Shown piece by piece: positions 36,940-48,740 of a DNA stretch of 64,000 bases (position 1 is its first letter; each line of letters begins with the position of its first letter). Under the pieces are notes generated by a model that was given only the letters and a program-made list of their open reading frames with translations, did no database searches and had not been told where the DNA came from. The translations under genes were made by a program, and so were the position numbers. The DNA is from Prunus persica (Eukaryota; Streptophyta; Magnoliopsida; Rosales; Rosaceae). The stretch spans positions 22,548,981-22,612,980 of the forward strand of contig NC_034010.1 in assembly GCF_000346465.2 (NCBI RefSeq), written 5' to 3'.

Positions 36940-37225
36940 CTAAACTTATACCAAAATTTCATTTTGGTTCTACAACTTTCATTTTGGTTCTACAACTTTT
37001 ATTTGTGTTCCAATTTATTCATTTCGCAATATTTTTCGTTAGTTGTTAGAGGATAAGCGTAACCAAATTGATGGTTTTACCCCTCAAGTAGATGGAAAAT
37101 TTTACGAAATTTGACGAAGAGACTAAATTGAAACACATGTAAGAGTTGGTGGACCAAAATGACTCAAAACCAAATTGCATAATCAAAACAAAACTCGGAT
37201 ATAGGTTTAGGAAATCATTGTGATT
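36940..37225. mobile_element. MITE-like element with degenerate terminal inverted repeats
   Basis: The left end has agtccctaaacttatacc followed by aaaatttcatttt. The right end, read in reverse, gives tttcctaaacctatatcc and then gagttttgtttt. About 280 bp, non-coding. Exact ends and target duplication could not be fixed. Confidence 0.4.
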
Positions 37226-38348
37226 AAAAACCGTCTTATTTATTTTAAGAAGATTTTAGATGCAAGATATCATGTTGACAAATTCTATGAAACTCGCAGG
37301 TACAGATACGTCTCACTTAATCATAAATCACAATTCATGATTATCAATATAATATGTTAGGGTGCTAAATGGGAGAAAACTACCCTTGTATGTATACATG
37401 CATTTGAAATGACGTGAATAAATACGGAGCCCAACTTGAATATAACGAATTGTCATCATAACAAGAAGGTGACAGCGAGTCTTTGATTGTTTGTGTATAA
37501 GCCGCCATGAATCGAATTTTGATTCTAAGTAGTACGAGTGGGACAATGCTCTACTTGTTTATATCTGCTTCCACTCATTTTCACATGAATATACACAAAA
37601 TTGTCATATCAATTGCTAATAGAAAAAAATTGATATAGTTATCAACGGGATATCATCGAGGTGAAAAATTGGGGGTTACAATGACCGCCATGTTTTTTAC
37701 ACAATAAAAAAGCTTATAGGTTTGTTTGTTTTTTTTCTGTTTTTTTTTGCGGATTAGCCCTTACAGGTCAAATAGTACACAAGTCCATGTACTTTTTAAA
37801 AAATTTTGTTTCTAGGAGCAGCTCAAAATTTAAAACGGGTACCATATAGGATTAAGTATTATTCATATATTATTGAAAAATTTGCATAAATACCATATGA
37901 ACTTTTAGACGTTTACAAATTACACATTTTGTGGGCATTGACAACAGGAAATTTGGTTAGATTACGATGCAATTAAGAGGACAACGTTCTTTGTCAACTA
38001 CGATAAAGTATTATCACTTGCGAACTTAGGACAAGTCCAACAAAATATATGCGTCATGCATGGCCCGATGGCCGCTCCCAGATGCCACATTTGCGGCATT
38101 TGAGTAATATACAATAATATATAGCTAATATACACTAATCGCGGGTTGTATAAGAAAAATATATATTGTTTTCCCATTAATTACAACCGTTACTATTTGG
38201 ATTACATTGCTAATCAACTCTCTAATATAGATGGACTCTACATATACTGGTATGAAGTGGTCATCAATATAATCAATAAATATGACACAAATAGCATTAT
38301 TGTGATTAAATCAATTTAAGTCATACGAGGCCATTAGTGACAAACGAT

Positions 38349-38880
38349 GTGGGCATATATGCCCTAGAAAATGAATAAATGGATAATAACTAAATTGTTA
38401 TAAAACTAGTGGGAGAAAATGTAGAGAGAAGTGATATGCTAAAGATAAAGCTTCACCATGTTTATTCCTCTCTTAATCTTTGGTAGAACCACCTATTTAT
38501 AGGCTTACAAGATCGAAGATTGAATACCATCATTTACAATATACCTATAGGTTACAAGTACTAATTACAAATACTTAGTGCATAGGTTACATAAAATCCA
38601 ACGGTGGAATATTAAGAGGTATGGTGGTCATTCACCAACTCATGCATTTACAACTGCATTCCTTAAGTGAGAGGAAGTTCATGAATTTTACCATAAGTTT
38701 TCTTAGTGTGAAGTGAATATCACATCGCCACATAGTGTTAGTGATTCAAACATTATGATATGAGTGGTGGGCAACATAGTTCATATTCCGTGAACTCAAA
38801 ATATAATATTAATATATAAATACACATGTTATAAAAATAAATGAATGTAGAACACCACGCGATGATGGATCACATCGAAA
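38349..38880 (-). mobile_element. LTR-like fragment with TATA box and palindromic start
   Basis: It begins tgtgggcatatatgccc, which contains a perfect 14-base palindrome (38351-38364). On the minus strand CCTATAAATAGG lies at about 38492-38503, as in the candidate LTR at 30905. The other end is not clear. Confidence 0.3.
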
Positions 38881-41609
38881 AAATTCTTGCTATATTTGAG
38901 TCGATAATAGTATTACAAATTTAAATAAGGGGATAATCAAATTTAAATAGGAAACCACCCAAAAGATGCAATGGATTTTCATGCATATGGCAGGCGCCAA
39001 TGCAATGAACTCAACACAAGTACTGCTTATAGTCATAGACAATCATCACATCACTCACAAATTGCGCTTGTTCTTGAATCTCTACTAGCTTTTACTTGGA
39101 AGATGTTCGTATCTCTCATCTTTCGTTGATAAAAAAATGTTTAAACCCAAACGCACACATGATCAGTTGATCAAAATTTATTTTGAGGAAGACATTGACA
39201 CACATTTTGCACGAAAAAAAGAAAGGAAAAAAGAAAGAAAGTATATGGTACAGCTTTATATAATCCCACGTGCCACCTAATAAGTCGACATATTTTCGTT
39301 TACATAAAATAAAAGTTTATATTTTCAAAAATTATCGAAAAAAAATTGGATGATATTCTCAACATGTATATATTAGGATCATGTGAGTATGTGAATGGGA
39401 TGGGACGTGAGAGTGGTTGCTTGGATTACATACGATCAAATATTCATGGGGTATTTTGAAAATGACCAAAGGAGAGAGAAATATTTTGTAAAGAGCCAAA
39501 ATGGACAAAAATGCCCTTATTTATTTTTGGATTTCCTAAGAAATTCTATATATTTGCATGTCTTTAGTTTGAAAGTTGATAAGTTTTTTTGCCTTTTTCA
39601 AAAAAAATTTAGCTTTTTTCAAACTAGCTTATTATATTGGAAGCTTCTTAAATAATAACTTATTGCCAAACAAAGAAAATGATGTATCAACAACAAAAAT
39701 ATAGTAGAAAATGTGCCTATTCATCTCTCCGTATTTATTGTAAGCTGCAATCCATTTGCGGGTAGTTAGGGCTGGGCCTAGACAATAAACTAAATGAGGC
39801 TCTTTCCTTAGTATATAATTGCGAAGAAAACAATAAATAAAATAATTTTATTTTGCGAGCTACACGCAAATAAAAAAGGTAGTATGTATTATAGTAGAAC
39901 ATATCTCCATAAATAAATAAAAATTAGAGTAGATATTTAATATCATGAAGTTAATTACAAATTTACAAACCGACGTTCTAGCCCAAGGAAAGAGTTTGTT
40001 GTCTGCTTCTATAATGAGTCTCTCAGTGTTTTGCTCCAATTGGAAATTGAAAAAATAGTTTGTTGGATAGGAACAAATATAAAGAAAAATTCATAAATAT
40101 ACCTTTTCAAATTATCATGCTTCTCTCCTCTTGAGTCACCATCAATCTCAAAGACAACGATCAAAAAAGAAAAATTGTGAGCTTTTCGGTGATAGATCGA
40201 TTTTTAGGGTTACAATATAAAAAAAGAGGGATGAAAGAAACTGGAAATAATGGATGGATTAAAGAGAGATTGGGAAAATATAGAATAATAAGGTGGTAGA
40301 TTAAGAACTCAGTGGATTAAATATAGAGTATGTTCTTCCATGGAGAAACTAGGAGTAGGTGATGCGTGGAAAATGATGAAGCTTGTTGGGGTTTCTTATG
40401 GGAAGAGGAATTGTGTTTCCTCATTTAATTTTATCATGCGTTTTTTTATTTTTATTTATTTATAAAAGTTGGACGTTGGTATATAATATATAAAAATTTT
40501 GGATGGCCATGGCCCTTCACGCCCATCCCGAAGGCCAGCCATAGTAGTTGTTGTAGTAGTCCTCGCGGTTATTGTATTTGTATTACCCTTGTGGTGTAAT
40601 TTATGAATAAAATCCCTTATTGTTTGATTTTTTATATTTAAAAAAGACGTATTCAATATGAATCCTTAGATAAATGTTTAAACAAAATAAAATAGAAAAA
40701 AAAAACCAATATACTTGTATAAGTTGTTTCACTAAAATGTTAACAATATTAAGAGTAAATATGTAAAAAGAAAACAAAAAATAATTATTGCTTTGGCAAG
40801 ATTAATGAACGTTTTGGATTTAAAAAAAAAAACAAACATATCAATGAATGCTAATATTACCAACTAGTCTATATATTTGTGATGATGGTGGTGATGACAT
40901 TGGGGTGTTAGTGGTCATTGCGACCAATGTAAGGGATTGTGTAGTGTTTTCTTATTTTGATCTATTGTGACAACGTATTAGCTCAGTCTTATTAACTTCA
41001 GAATGATGACATAATGCCTTAGTTATGGGCTAAAGTTGATTTAAATATTCTTAAAAATTTTAGGAATCCAAAGAAAAATAAACAAAAGTTTTCAAAAACT
41101 AGCAAAGTATTAAAAGGCCCGTTTGGGTTGCTAAACGATCTCGAACGTCAAAAAAGTCCATACATCATGACAAATGAGTTTTACTTATTGCACCGTTCCC
41201 TTCAAAACGGCGAGTCATAAGCCTAAATTGGAGCTCAGGCCCACACTTGTAACTTGTTGGTTTTGCCTTTTCACGCACGATGCTCCAACTCCTCTTCTAT
41301 CACTTCAACTATCTGTTCAACATCATATTTGAATCTCTCTTTTATTTACCAAAAAGAAAATAAAAGAACGGTGATATATTAAAACAGGTTACCACATTCA
41401 GTGCAATTTGAGCTCAATATTGTGATTCTTTTAGTATTTTCCATCCTTTTTAGAAGGTCTTAAAAACCATCTTCAGGATAATTAACTAAAATCATTAATG
41501 ATGTGAAATTAAAAAAAAAAAGAAAAAAAAAAAGGAAATTACACATCCCAAAGCACACGCAAACCGTCATCCAAAAAAGAAAAAGAAAAAGCCAACTGGG
41601 TAATATTGC

Positions 41610-41620
41610 CTATATAAATA
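41610..41620 (+). promoter_or_regulatory. TATA box of the JAR1-like gene
   Basis: CTATATAAATA is a near-consensus TATA box; transcription would start near 41640-41650. A leader exon then probably ends at the CAG/GTATTG donor (41938), leaving the coding start 1.6 kb downstream. Confidence 0.65.
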
Positions 41621-41639
41621 TTCCACCTCCACAAAGAAT

Positions 41640-43273
41640 CTTCACTCACTCCCAGTCTGAATTACCCAAGCCAAGCTCGACACTTCGGCCTTTGGTCTCA
41701 ACCCCCAAAGCCACATTTCTTACTTTATCTCTCTAGAAAGTATCTTCTGTTTGCTTCCGCAGCAGAAAATTGCATCAAATTCGGTGACTTTGTAACCTTT
41801 TCTTCTTCCACAGTGCTTTGGTTCCTGTGCCTGCCATCATCCTCTATCAGTTGGCTTCTAAATCCTGGATTCTTCTGTCAACGTCAAAAACAGAGCACTC
41901 TGTTTTCCTCTGTCTCTCTCAGAATTCGATTTACAGGTATTGTTCTTCCTGGCTGTTCACTGTTAGTCTAGGAATTCAGGTGGGTTTTGAGGTTTTGACA
42001 TAACAAACGAGCTCAAGTCTCTTTCTTTTGTTTTCTCTTTGGGTTTTCCAGCGAGCCAAGCAGAGTAGACTTTTGGGCAATTGAGTTTACTGTTACAAGC
42101 TGTACAAGTCTGATTTTGTCTCTCACTCTCTCTGGTTGTTGATTTTCCATTTCTTTTTCTTTGAATTTGAAAAGTCGTTTCTTTTTCCAGAAAAGGTTTT
42201 TCTGTTTTCTATTTTGAAATTCTCTGTTTTTTTTATTTTCCCCTTGTGGACAAGGCCAACTTTTGAAGCTCGTTTTCCACATGGTTTCGATTTTAGTATG
42301 TTACTGCTTTTGTTAATGATCAATTTTACTCATTTGGATTTCGAATTCCTATTGAGTACAAGCTATAGTTGGGTATTTGAAGCACTAATTGGATGAATTT
42401 CAACCCCTTGGAGCTTTAAATTTGCTTAATTTCTTTCTTTATCTTATTGAATTTTCGATCTTTTAAGCCTTTTGTCTTAGAATTAGATAAGTTTCTTGGA
42501 AAGGTGTTCAGAGTTGACTGCGTTGACTGCACTCAGTTAAAGACGAAAGCTTAGAAGCTTCGCGTTCTGGTTCTCAAGTTGGAGTACTCTTCTGATAAGA
42601 GATTATTAGTCATCCTTTTTGCTCAACCGTGTGTTCAACTTCAACCTGCTTTTGGAGATTTGACTTTTCCTTCTATTGCATCGATTAGCTAGTTTTGTTT
42701 TTATTTATGAGAAGATTAGCTATTTTCTTTCATTTTTCATCAATCAAGTCTTTTTTCCTGTTTTATCTTTAAAAAGAATTGCAACCTTTTTTCTGGAATG
42801 CTCGTTGAAGTCTGTTTGGTTGCTCAGAAAGCTGAGGAAAAGAAAGGAGCTCTGAGTTTTCAGAAACTTTACTTTCACCGACTTTTTAAATAAAATTATC
42901 ATGTATCCAACTGCCCCTCTGCCTGCTGGTTGTGATGAGCTCTAATCTGCAACCGGTTGGAGGTGCTCTTAGTTGCTTGAAAGTAACAGTTTGTTACAAG
43001 GTGCCTGAGCATCTGAATGATTTTTTATTTTGAATGGCTCATAGCTTTTTGTCGCTTTCTTCCACCCTGCCAGCGTTTTTGCCCTTTTTCTATTTTTGCT
43101 GAGTGAGAATGGGGTGTATTAGAATCTCAAGTGAATTGATTGTTTCAATTAAATGATCATAGTTTCATTTGTTAGTCCTATAAAGGTTCAATATAAAACT
43201 ACTTGTATTTTTTAATCCTTAGAGTTGTATTTGGTGCTGATTTTTGTTTCTGGTAAAGTCAGAATTTGTGAGG
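41640..43273 (+). other. Leader region of the JAR1-like gene (5' UTR with intron)
   Basis: CT-rich leader-like sequence, then a donor at 41938. The acceptor near the ATG is ambiguous (for example the AG ending at 43260 or one further up). Several short ORFs exist here but none resembles a protein family. Confidence 0.5.
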
Positions 43274-46200
43274 ATGTTGGAGAAGATGGAAGAGTTCAAC
43301 ATGGAGAAAGTCATAGAGGACTTTGAGGCAATGACAAAGGATGCCGAGAGGGTTCAGAGACAGACCCTTAAGAAGATCTTGGAAGAAAATGCATCAGCGG
43401 AGTACTTGCAGAATCTAGGACTAGATGGAAGAACTGACCCAGAGAGTTTCAAGGCTATTGTTCCCCTTGTTACTCACAAGGATTTGGACCCTTATATTCA
43501 GAGAATTGCAGATGGTGATTCCTCTCCCATTCTCACTGGGAAGCCAATCACAACCATCTCATTAAGGTACTTATGAAATCTTCTATTTTACTACTTCATC
43601 ACTTAGAATTTCTGTTGGAGAAGTTTTGTTTTCTCATATGTTGCACGATATGCAGTTCTGGTACTTCTCAGGGAAGGCCAAAGTTCGTACCTTTCACTGA
43701 TGAGCTGATGGAAACTACCATGCAGATATTTCAAACGTCTTTTGCCTTTAGAAACAGGTACTGATGCATTTGAGTTTAGCACTCACCTATCTTTCAATTT
43801 TCCTCCTTTACTTTTTCTGATGATCTAAAATGAGGCCTATTGTTCAGGGAGTTTCCTATTGTGAATGGAAAGGCCTTGCAGTTCATCTATTCCAGCAAGC
43901 AGTTCAAAACAAAAGGTGGTTTGGCAGCTGGAACTGCCACCACCAATGTGTATAGTCGTTCACAGTTCAAGAACACGATGAAAGCAATGCAGTCCCAATG
44001 CTGCAGCCCTGATGAAGTAATATTTGGTCCTGATTTCCACCAGTCCTTATATTGCCATCTCTTGTGTGGGCTAATATTCAGGGATGAGGTTCAGTCGATA
44101 TCTTCAGCATTTGCTCATAGCATAGTCCTTGCATTCAGAACCTTTGAATTACTGTGGGAAGAACTCTGTGCTAACATTCGAGACGGGGTCCTCAGCAGCC
44201 AAATCACAGCCCCGTCAATCCGAGCAGCTTTGTCAAAATTGCTCAAGCCAGACCCTGAATTGGCTGAACTCATTTATGAAAAATGTTCAGGATTGAGTAA
44301 CTGGTATGGATTGATACCAGCACTTTTTCCAAATGTCAAGTACATTTATGGTATTATGACAGGGTCAATGGAGCCTTATCAGAAGAAGTTGAGGCACTAT
44401 GCTGCGGGCTTGCCTTTGTTGAGTGCTGATTATGGAGCTTCTGAAGGGTGGATTGGAGCAAATATCAACCCAAAAGTACCCACTGAGTTCACCTCTTATG
44501 CTGTGCTCCCTAATGTTGGATATTTTGAATTCATCCCTCTGAGGAACAACATTGGTGACCAGGAGCTCTGTGTGGAGCCCAAGCCAGTAGGTCTGACTGA
44601 AGTCAAGGTTGGTGAAGAGTATGAGGTTGTTATCACTAATGTTGCAGGTAATTCCTCTATTTATTTATTTATACAAGCGATAATCTGCTTTAATCTAATC
44701 TAAACTACGGGGAGGGGGATTCCAACTCGGGTGCAGAGTGAGGAGCACATCCGCTCTAGCCAACTTGGCCAAGCCCATGTCTGCTCTTCTATTTAAATTA
44801 TAATTAGCAATAAGGTTTGCTTCCTATGAGTCTACAATATGCAGAGTGATTTCAAATTCAATATGCTTACTATGCCAAGCCTTGTTTTCTCAAGAACTGT
44901 GCTTCTGAAAATCTATTATTAATCCATGAATTTATCCTTTAAAGTATATCAAACTTGCCTTTTTCTTGCCAGTCCCATTAAATGGGCATCTAGAAACCCA
45001 GATTTGGCCTTAAATGCTGACCATGTGACCCTAGAGCCAGAGGGCAACTGCTTCTATCCTTGTGCCATATCCCTCCTCTCCATGCTGTACATTGTTCTTT
45101 ACAATTATTATTTTGTTTCTCTGTATTGTCTCTAATGAGATTCTGAAGTCTCACTAGTTGACGTGACTAAGCCAGCTGGCTTAGACAAATGCATCCATTA
45201 TTGTTTTGATTCAATCACAGAATAATCTTTAAACACAGTGAAAAAGCATTATACAATCCTCTAGCATATGATCTTTCTATAGTTGTAGTTGGCATATTTG
45301 ATGTCCCCCATAATGTATCAACATCAGAAATGCTTGATTTGAATACTGCGTTGTTAATCTCATTGGTCTGAACGTCAAGGTCTTATGCCAAGTCTGTGGG
45401 GCTTGCTCTATGCAGATACGGACACAATCTTCTGAGAGGAAACAGATTTTTTTCTTGTTCAGCATGCGTGGCACTTTATATAATTAATCATATATCCTTG
45501 TATTCTCTGTGAACTTGCAAGTATTTTATAGTATCCGTGTTTTTGTTCTCAAAGTTATCCAACTCTCATTTGATCTGGGTAGGCCTGTTCAAGTTTTCCA
45601 TTACTATCTTTATAGTATATGATGCATGAATAATGCAGCAGCAGAAATATGTTTGGTCAGTTAGTCAAATTAATAGTAATCTAAAGTTAAAAGTACATCT
45701 TAATCAGATTAACATGATTTAAATATGCTTAAAAAGAGGTAGATTTTGTATTTTAGTTCTTGGCTATGGAATCTCGAATCCACAAGTCGTCATACAAGTC
45801 TTGCTCTTTTATATGAAATATGAGCTGCCATCTCATGTGCAAATTTATCCATACTTGTGCTTTAAAATCTTATCAAATTCAATGTGCAGGTCTCTACCGT
45901 TATAGGCTAGGAGATGTAGTGAAAGTTGTGGGCTTCCATAACTCAACCCCGGAGATTAAATTCATGTGCCGGAGCAATCTTCTCCTTAGCATCAACATTG
46001 ACAAGAACACTGAGAATGATCTGCAGCTAGCTGTTGAAGAAGCTGCCAAGCTGTTAGCTGCAGAAAAATTGGAAGTTGTTGACTTCTCAAGCCATGCAGA
46101 CTTGTCCACAGATCCTGGTCACTATGTCATCTTCTGGGAATTGAATGGTGAACCAAGCCAAGAGGTTCTTAGTGAATGCTGCAACTGTTTGGATAAATCT

Positions 46201-46434
46201 TTTGTTGATGCAGGGTACCTTAGCTCGCGCAAGGTCAATACCATAGGTCCGCTCGAGCTTCGAATTCTTCGGAAGGGAACCTTCCAGAAGATTCTAAACC
46301 ATTACCTAGCACAGGGAGCTGCTGTTAGTCAGTTCAAAGCCCCAAGATGTGTAGGACCTCACAACAACACGGTTTTGCAAATCCTTTGTGGCAATGTGGT
46401 TAGGAGTTTCTTTAGTACCGCCTATAATAATTAA
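43274..46434 (+). CDS. JAR1: JAR1/GH3.11-like jasmonoyl-amino acid synthetase
   Basis: Four coding exons, 43274-43566, 43656-43757, 43848-44647 and 45890-46434, give 579 residues, the usual GH3 length. The ATG is fixed by an in-frame TGA 36 bases upstream. Acyl-adenylate motifs are intact: SSGTSQGRPKF (98-108), YGASEGW (327-333) and YRYRLGD (401-407). The start MLEKMEEFNMEKVIEDFE and the end NVVRSFFSTAY match the JAR1 (group I) branch better than the auxin-conjugating group II. JAR1 adenylates jasmonate and joins it to isoleucine in the cytosol, making JA-Ile, the ligand of COI1-JAZ. Intron 3 is long (1242 bases) and carries a reversed SINE-like copy. Substrate choice is inferred from family resemblance, since GH3 members with similar motifs can use other acids. 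Confidence 0.94.
44702..44790 (-). repeat. SINE-like copy in intron 3 of the JAR1-like gene
   Basis: On the minus strand it reads ggccaagttggctagagc (A-box region), then cccgagttggaatcc (B-box-like) and ccctccccgtagtttag, the same tail type as at 28061 and 29115. Confidence 0.55.
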
Positions 46435-47154
46435 GTGTATACACACTGTTCAAATTGAGTGTTGATATATGAACACATTCTGTTTTAGCTTTGTCAAGGC
46501 AATATTTTGTTTCTCTCACCTTTCAAAGTTAAAATATTGCACGCCTTAGCTCAAATGGTGCGGGAAGATGGTAGATCAAATGTTCGAATGTCTTGAAAAC
46601 AAAAGCATCTCTCATGAAATCAGTTTAGGACTTACATATATGTTCAAGTCTCTAATACTTTGTGACAGTTTGGTAACGTTGGCAGAGAACATAGATCGAA
46701 CTCTTAACTTATCCTAATTCATTTCATAAGCGAAAATTTTTTATTGATATTAAATCCGAATAATTTCCCCACTTTTCATCTATTCATGTGCAATAAATGT
46801 AGCGTCGATGTTGAAGAAAAACAACTTTACAGGTCAAAGTATAACTTTCATGGAAGGTGTTGACAATGGAAACCCCCATTCACGTGTAATGTCGTGGTAT
46901 TAGGTATCTTTTGGCATTAACACACAGACTTGAGCCAAGCGCCATCTCCATTCTTTTGTTTATTTGATACGGTGAAGCAGGGCCACATGAGTCTCTTCTA
47001 CCACAAACAAAATTTAAACCTAATTTAAGTAGGTGTCTGACAATGCATTCCTTGATAAAATAATAGCATTCTTACTTGTCTAATTTGACATACATAAACA
47101 AATACTAGGTGGAGATTGTTTTTTCTTTCATGAAAAGGCCCAAAACAATCTAAT
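46435..47154. other. 3' flank of the JAR1-like gene
   Basis: The first 150-200 bases are the probable 3' UTR. From 46543 to about 46620 there is a tRNA-like string (ttagctcaaatggt, then atgttcgaatgtc) that resembles a SINE head. The rest shows nothing. Confidence 0.5.
46543..46620 (+). repeat. tRNA-like SINE fragment
   Basis: An A-box-like ttagctcaaatggt is followed by a B-box-like gttcgaatgtc at tRNA-like spacing. No clover-leaf fold was found. Confidence 0.4.
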
Positions 47155-47354
47155 ATTAGATTGCTACTACTTTACCTTTACAAGTTAACATAGATTTTGC
47201 CCTATAGAAAATATTTTTAATGGAGTAAATATGTCACCTAAAAACGACTTCTGGTTTGTTATTAGATTGCTACTTGAGCTTTACAAGTTAACATATCTTT
47301 TTCCCTATAGAAAGTATTTTTAATGGAGTACATATGTCACCTAAAAACGACTTC
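47155..47354. repeat. 106-bp tandem duplication
   Basis: Copies 47155-47260 and 47261-47354 share attagattgctact, tttacaagttaacata, tttttaatggagta and atatgtcacctaaaaacgac, with only scattered changes. Confidence 0.88.
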
Positions 47355-47661
47355 TGTTGTGGTATTCTTATTTTCACACTAATTAATCAAACTCCACCAC
47401 GACCAAATGGATTTATGAAACATTTCTTACAACAATAATTGTGGTCAACATCGAATAAAATTTCAATTATTAGCTCTATTAATTTTCAATTGATCTCGTT
47501 GGCGTTTAGAATTAGTGAGAGTGGGTTGAAAAATGGATTAGAATTAGGTTTGATCGAGGATTCAATTCTATTTTACAGTAACAAAAAAATACCGTTAAAA
47601 AACAAAACTTCTTCAATCAAATTAGGTTGTAAGTTAAGGGATTTGTAGCTCAAGTGGTTAA

Positions 47662-48674
47662 GAGTATCTGCAATGGTTGCTCAACAGTTCATTTCAGTTC
47701 AGTTCAATATTTCAATTTATTAAACTTTTTTTTGCAGCTATTGAATTGAACTGCAGTTTCAATTGCAGTAGTGCAGTTCAATAGCTTACAAATAAAAACT
47801 ATCTTTTTAAATATCTTTTTAAATTATTGAATAAAATAGAATGGATAAAGTTAATTACAATAAGAATTATATAATTAAAATAGTTTTGAAGAGATCTTTA
47901 AAAAGAGACCAATTTTTTTATATATACTAGCCTCTCTGCACGCGCTTCTGCGCCTGCGAAAGGCTTTTTTTAAAAAAATTTAAATTTATTTTAGAATTTA
48001 AAAAGATAATGGATAGTTGTGTTCCATAAAAATAGGATCCATTATCTGAATTTTCTTTTAATTTTAATTTTTTNAATATGAAAAATTGTGAATTTACCAT
48101 ATTATCCTCATTTAATTAATAATTTTAATTCTTAATATTTGCATTAACCAAGAGCATTTTTTGGTATTTTGAATGTTTCACCATTCTCTGCCTTTTGCTT
48201 TATATATATAAATACAGTCCCGATCTCTTGGACCACAGGAGTCCAAGAGATTTGTAGTCACCCACCGTTGGATGTAAATTCAATGGTTCAAAAAAGTTTT
48301 TCATTGGTTGGTGACAATATTATATGAACACTTTTTTTTTATGAAGAATTGGAAGTTGAGATTAAATGAGAACACATCAGAGCACCTCTTTTTCATGTTA
48401 TTGCATAACAAATTTGAATATGAATAAGCAAAATTTAAAAGTAAAAAGTAATGTTGTCCATGTGTCAATAAAAGAGAGGTTATATAGTTATTATGGTGGG
48501 TCAGCTTATTAAAATGAATTTCATTTCATAGTTCATTTTATTGATCTTTAAAATGAATTATTGATTACTGAAATGAACTATTAATCTCTTAAATGAACTA
48601 AACTTTACAACTGTAAGTCAAAAGTTCAATTTATTGAAATAAAATTGAAATGACTATCACCATTACAGATGCTC
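47662..48674. mobile_element. Non-autonomous TIR DNA transposon (Harbinger/Tourist-like?)
   Basis: A 1013-bp element. The left end gagtatctgcaatggt and the inverted right end gagcatctgtaatggt match at 14 of 16 bases. It is flanked on both sides by TTAA, which fits a TAA or TTA target duplication (PIF/Harbinger) or a TTAA one (piggyBac). No transposase ORF is present. The middle (about 47930-48480) looks like further inserted repeats, including an 11-base hairpin. Confidence 0.6.
48218..48251. repeat. Perfect 11-bp inverted repeat
   Basis: Arms atctcttggac and gtccaagagat are separated by a few bases. It lies within the nested element and is likely a transposon terminus. Confidence 0.6.
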
Positions 48675-48740
48675 TTAAGAGAATTTACCCTTGCACTTGA
48701 AGATTCGATTCCTCATTTTTTAATATCGCTTATATTAAAA

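Larger units (their letters stand above)
27061..41600. other. Gene-poor 14.5-kb tract with transposon debris
   Basis: No gene is supportable between the ADNT1-like promoter and the JAR1-like promoter. The ORFs are short, AT-driven and without family features. Recognisable repeats inside (SINE-like copies, a candidate LTR, a TIR element, tandem duplications, microsatellites) are entered separately. The rest is AT-rich and unassigned. Confidence 0.6.
47646..48740 (+). repeat. SINE-like unit split by a DNA transposon
   Basis: The left part, tagctcaagtggttaa (47646-47661), is an A-box region. The right part resumes at 48675 with ttaagagaattt and reaches gattcgattcc (48694-48704), a B-box. Removing 47662-48674 and one TTAA restores a continuous tRNA-like head. 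Confidence 0.55.
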
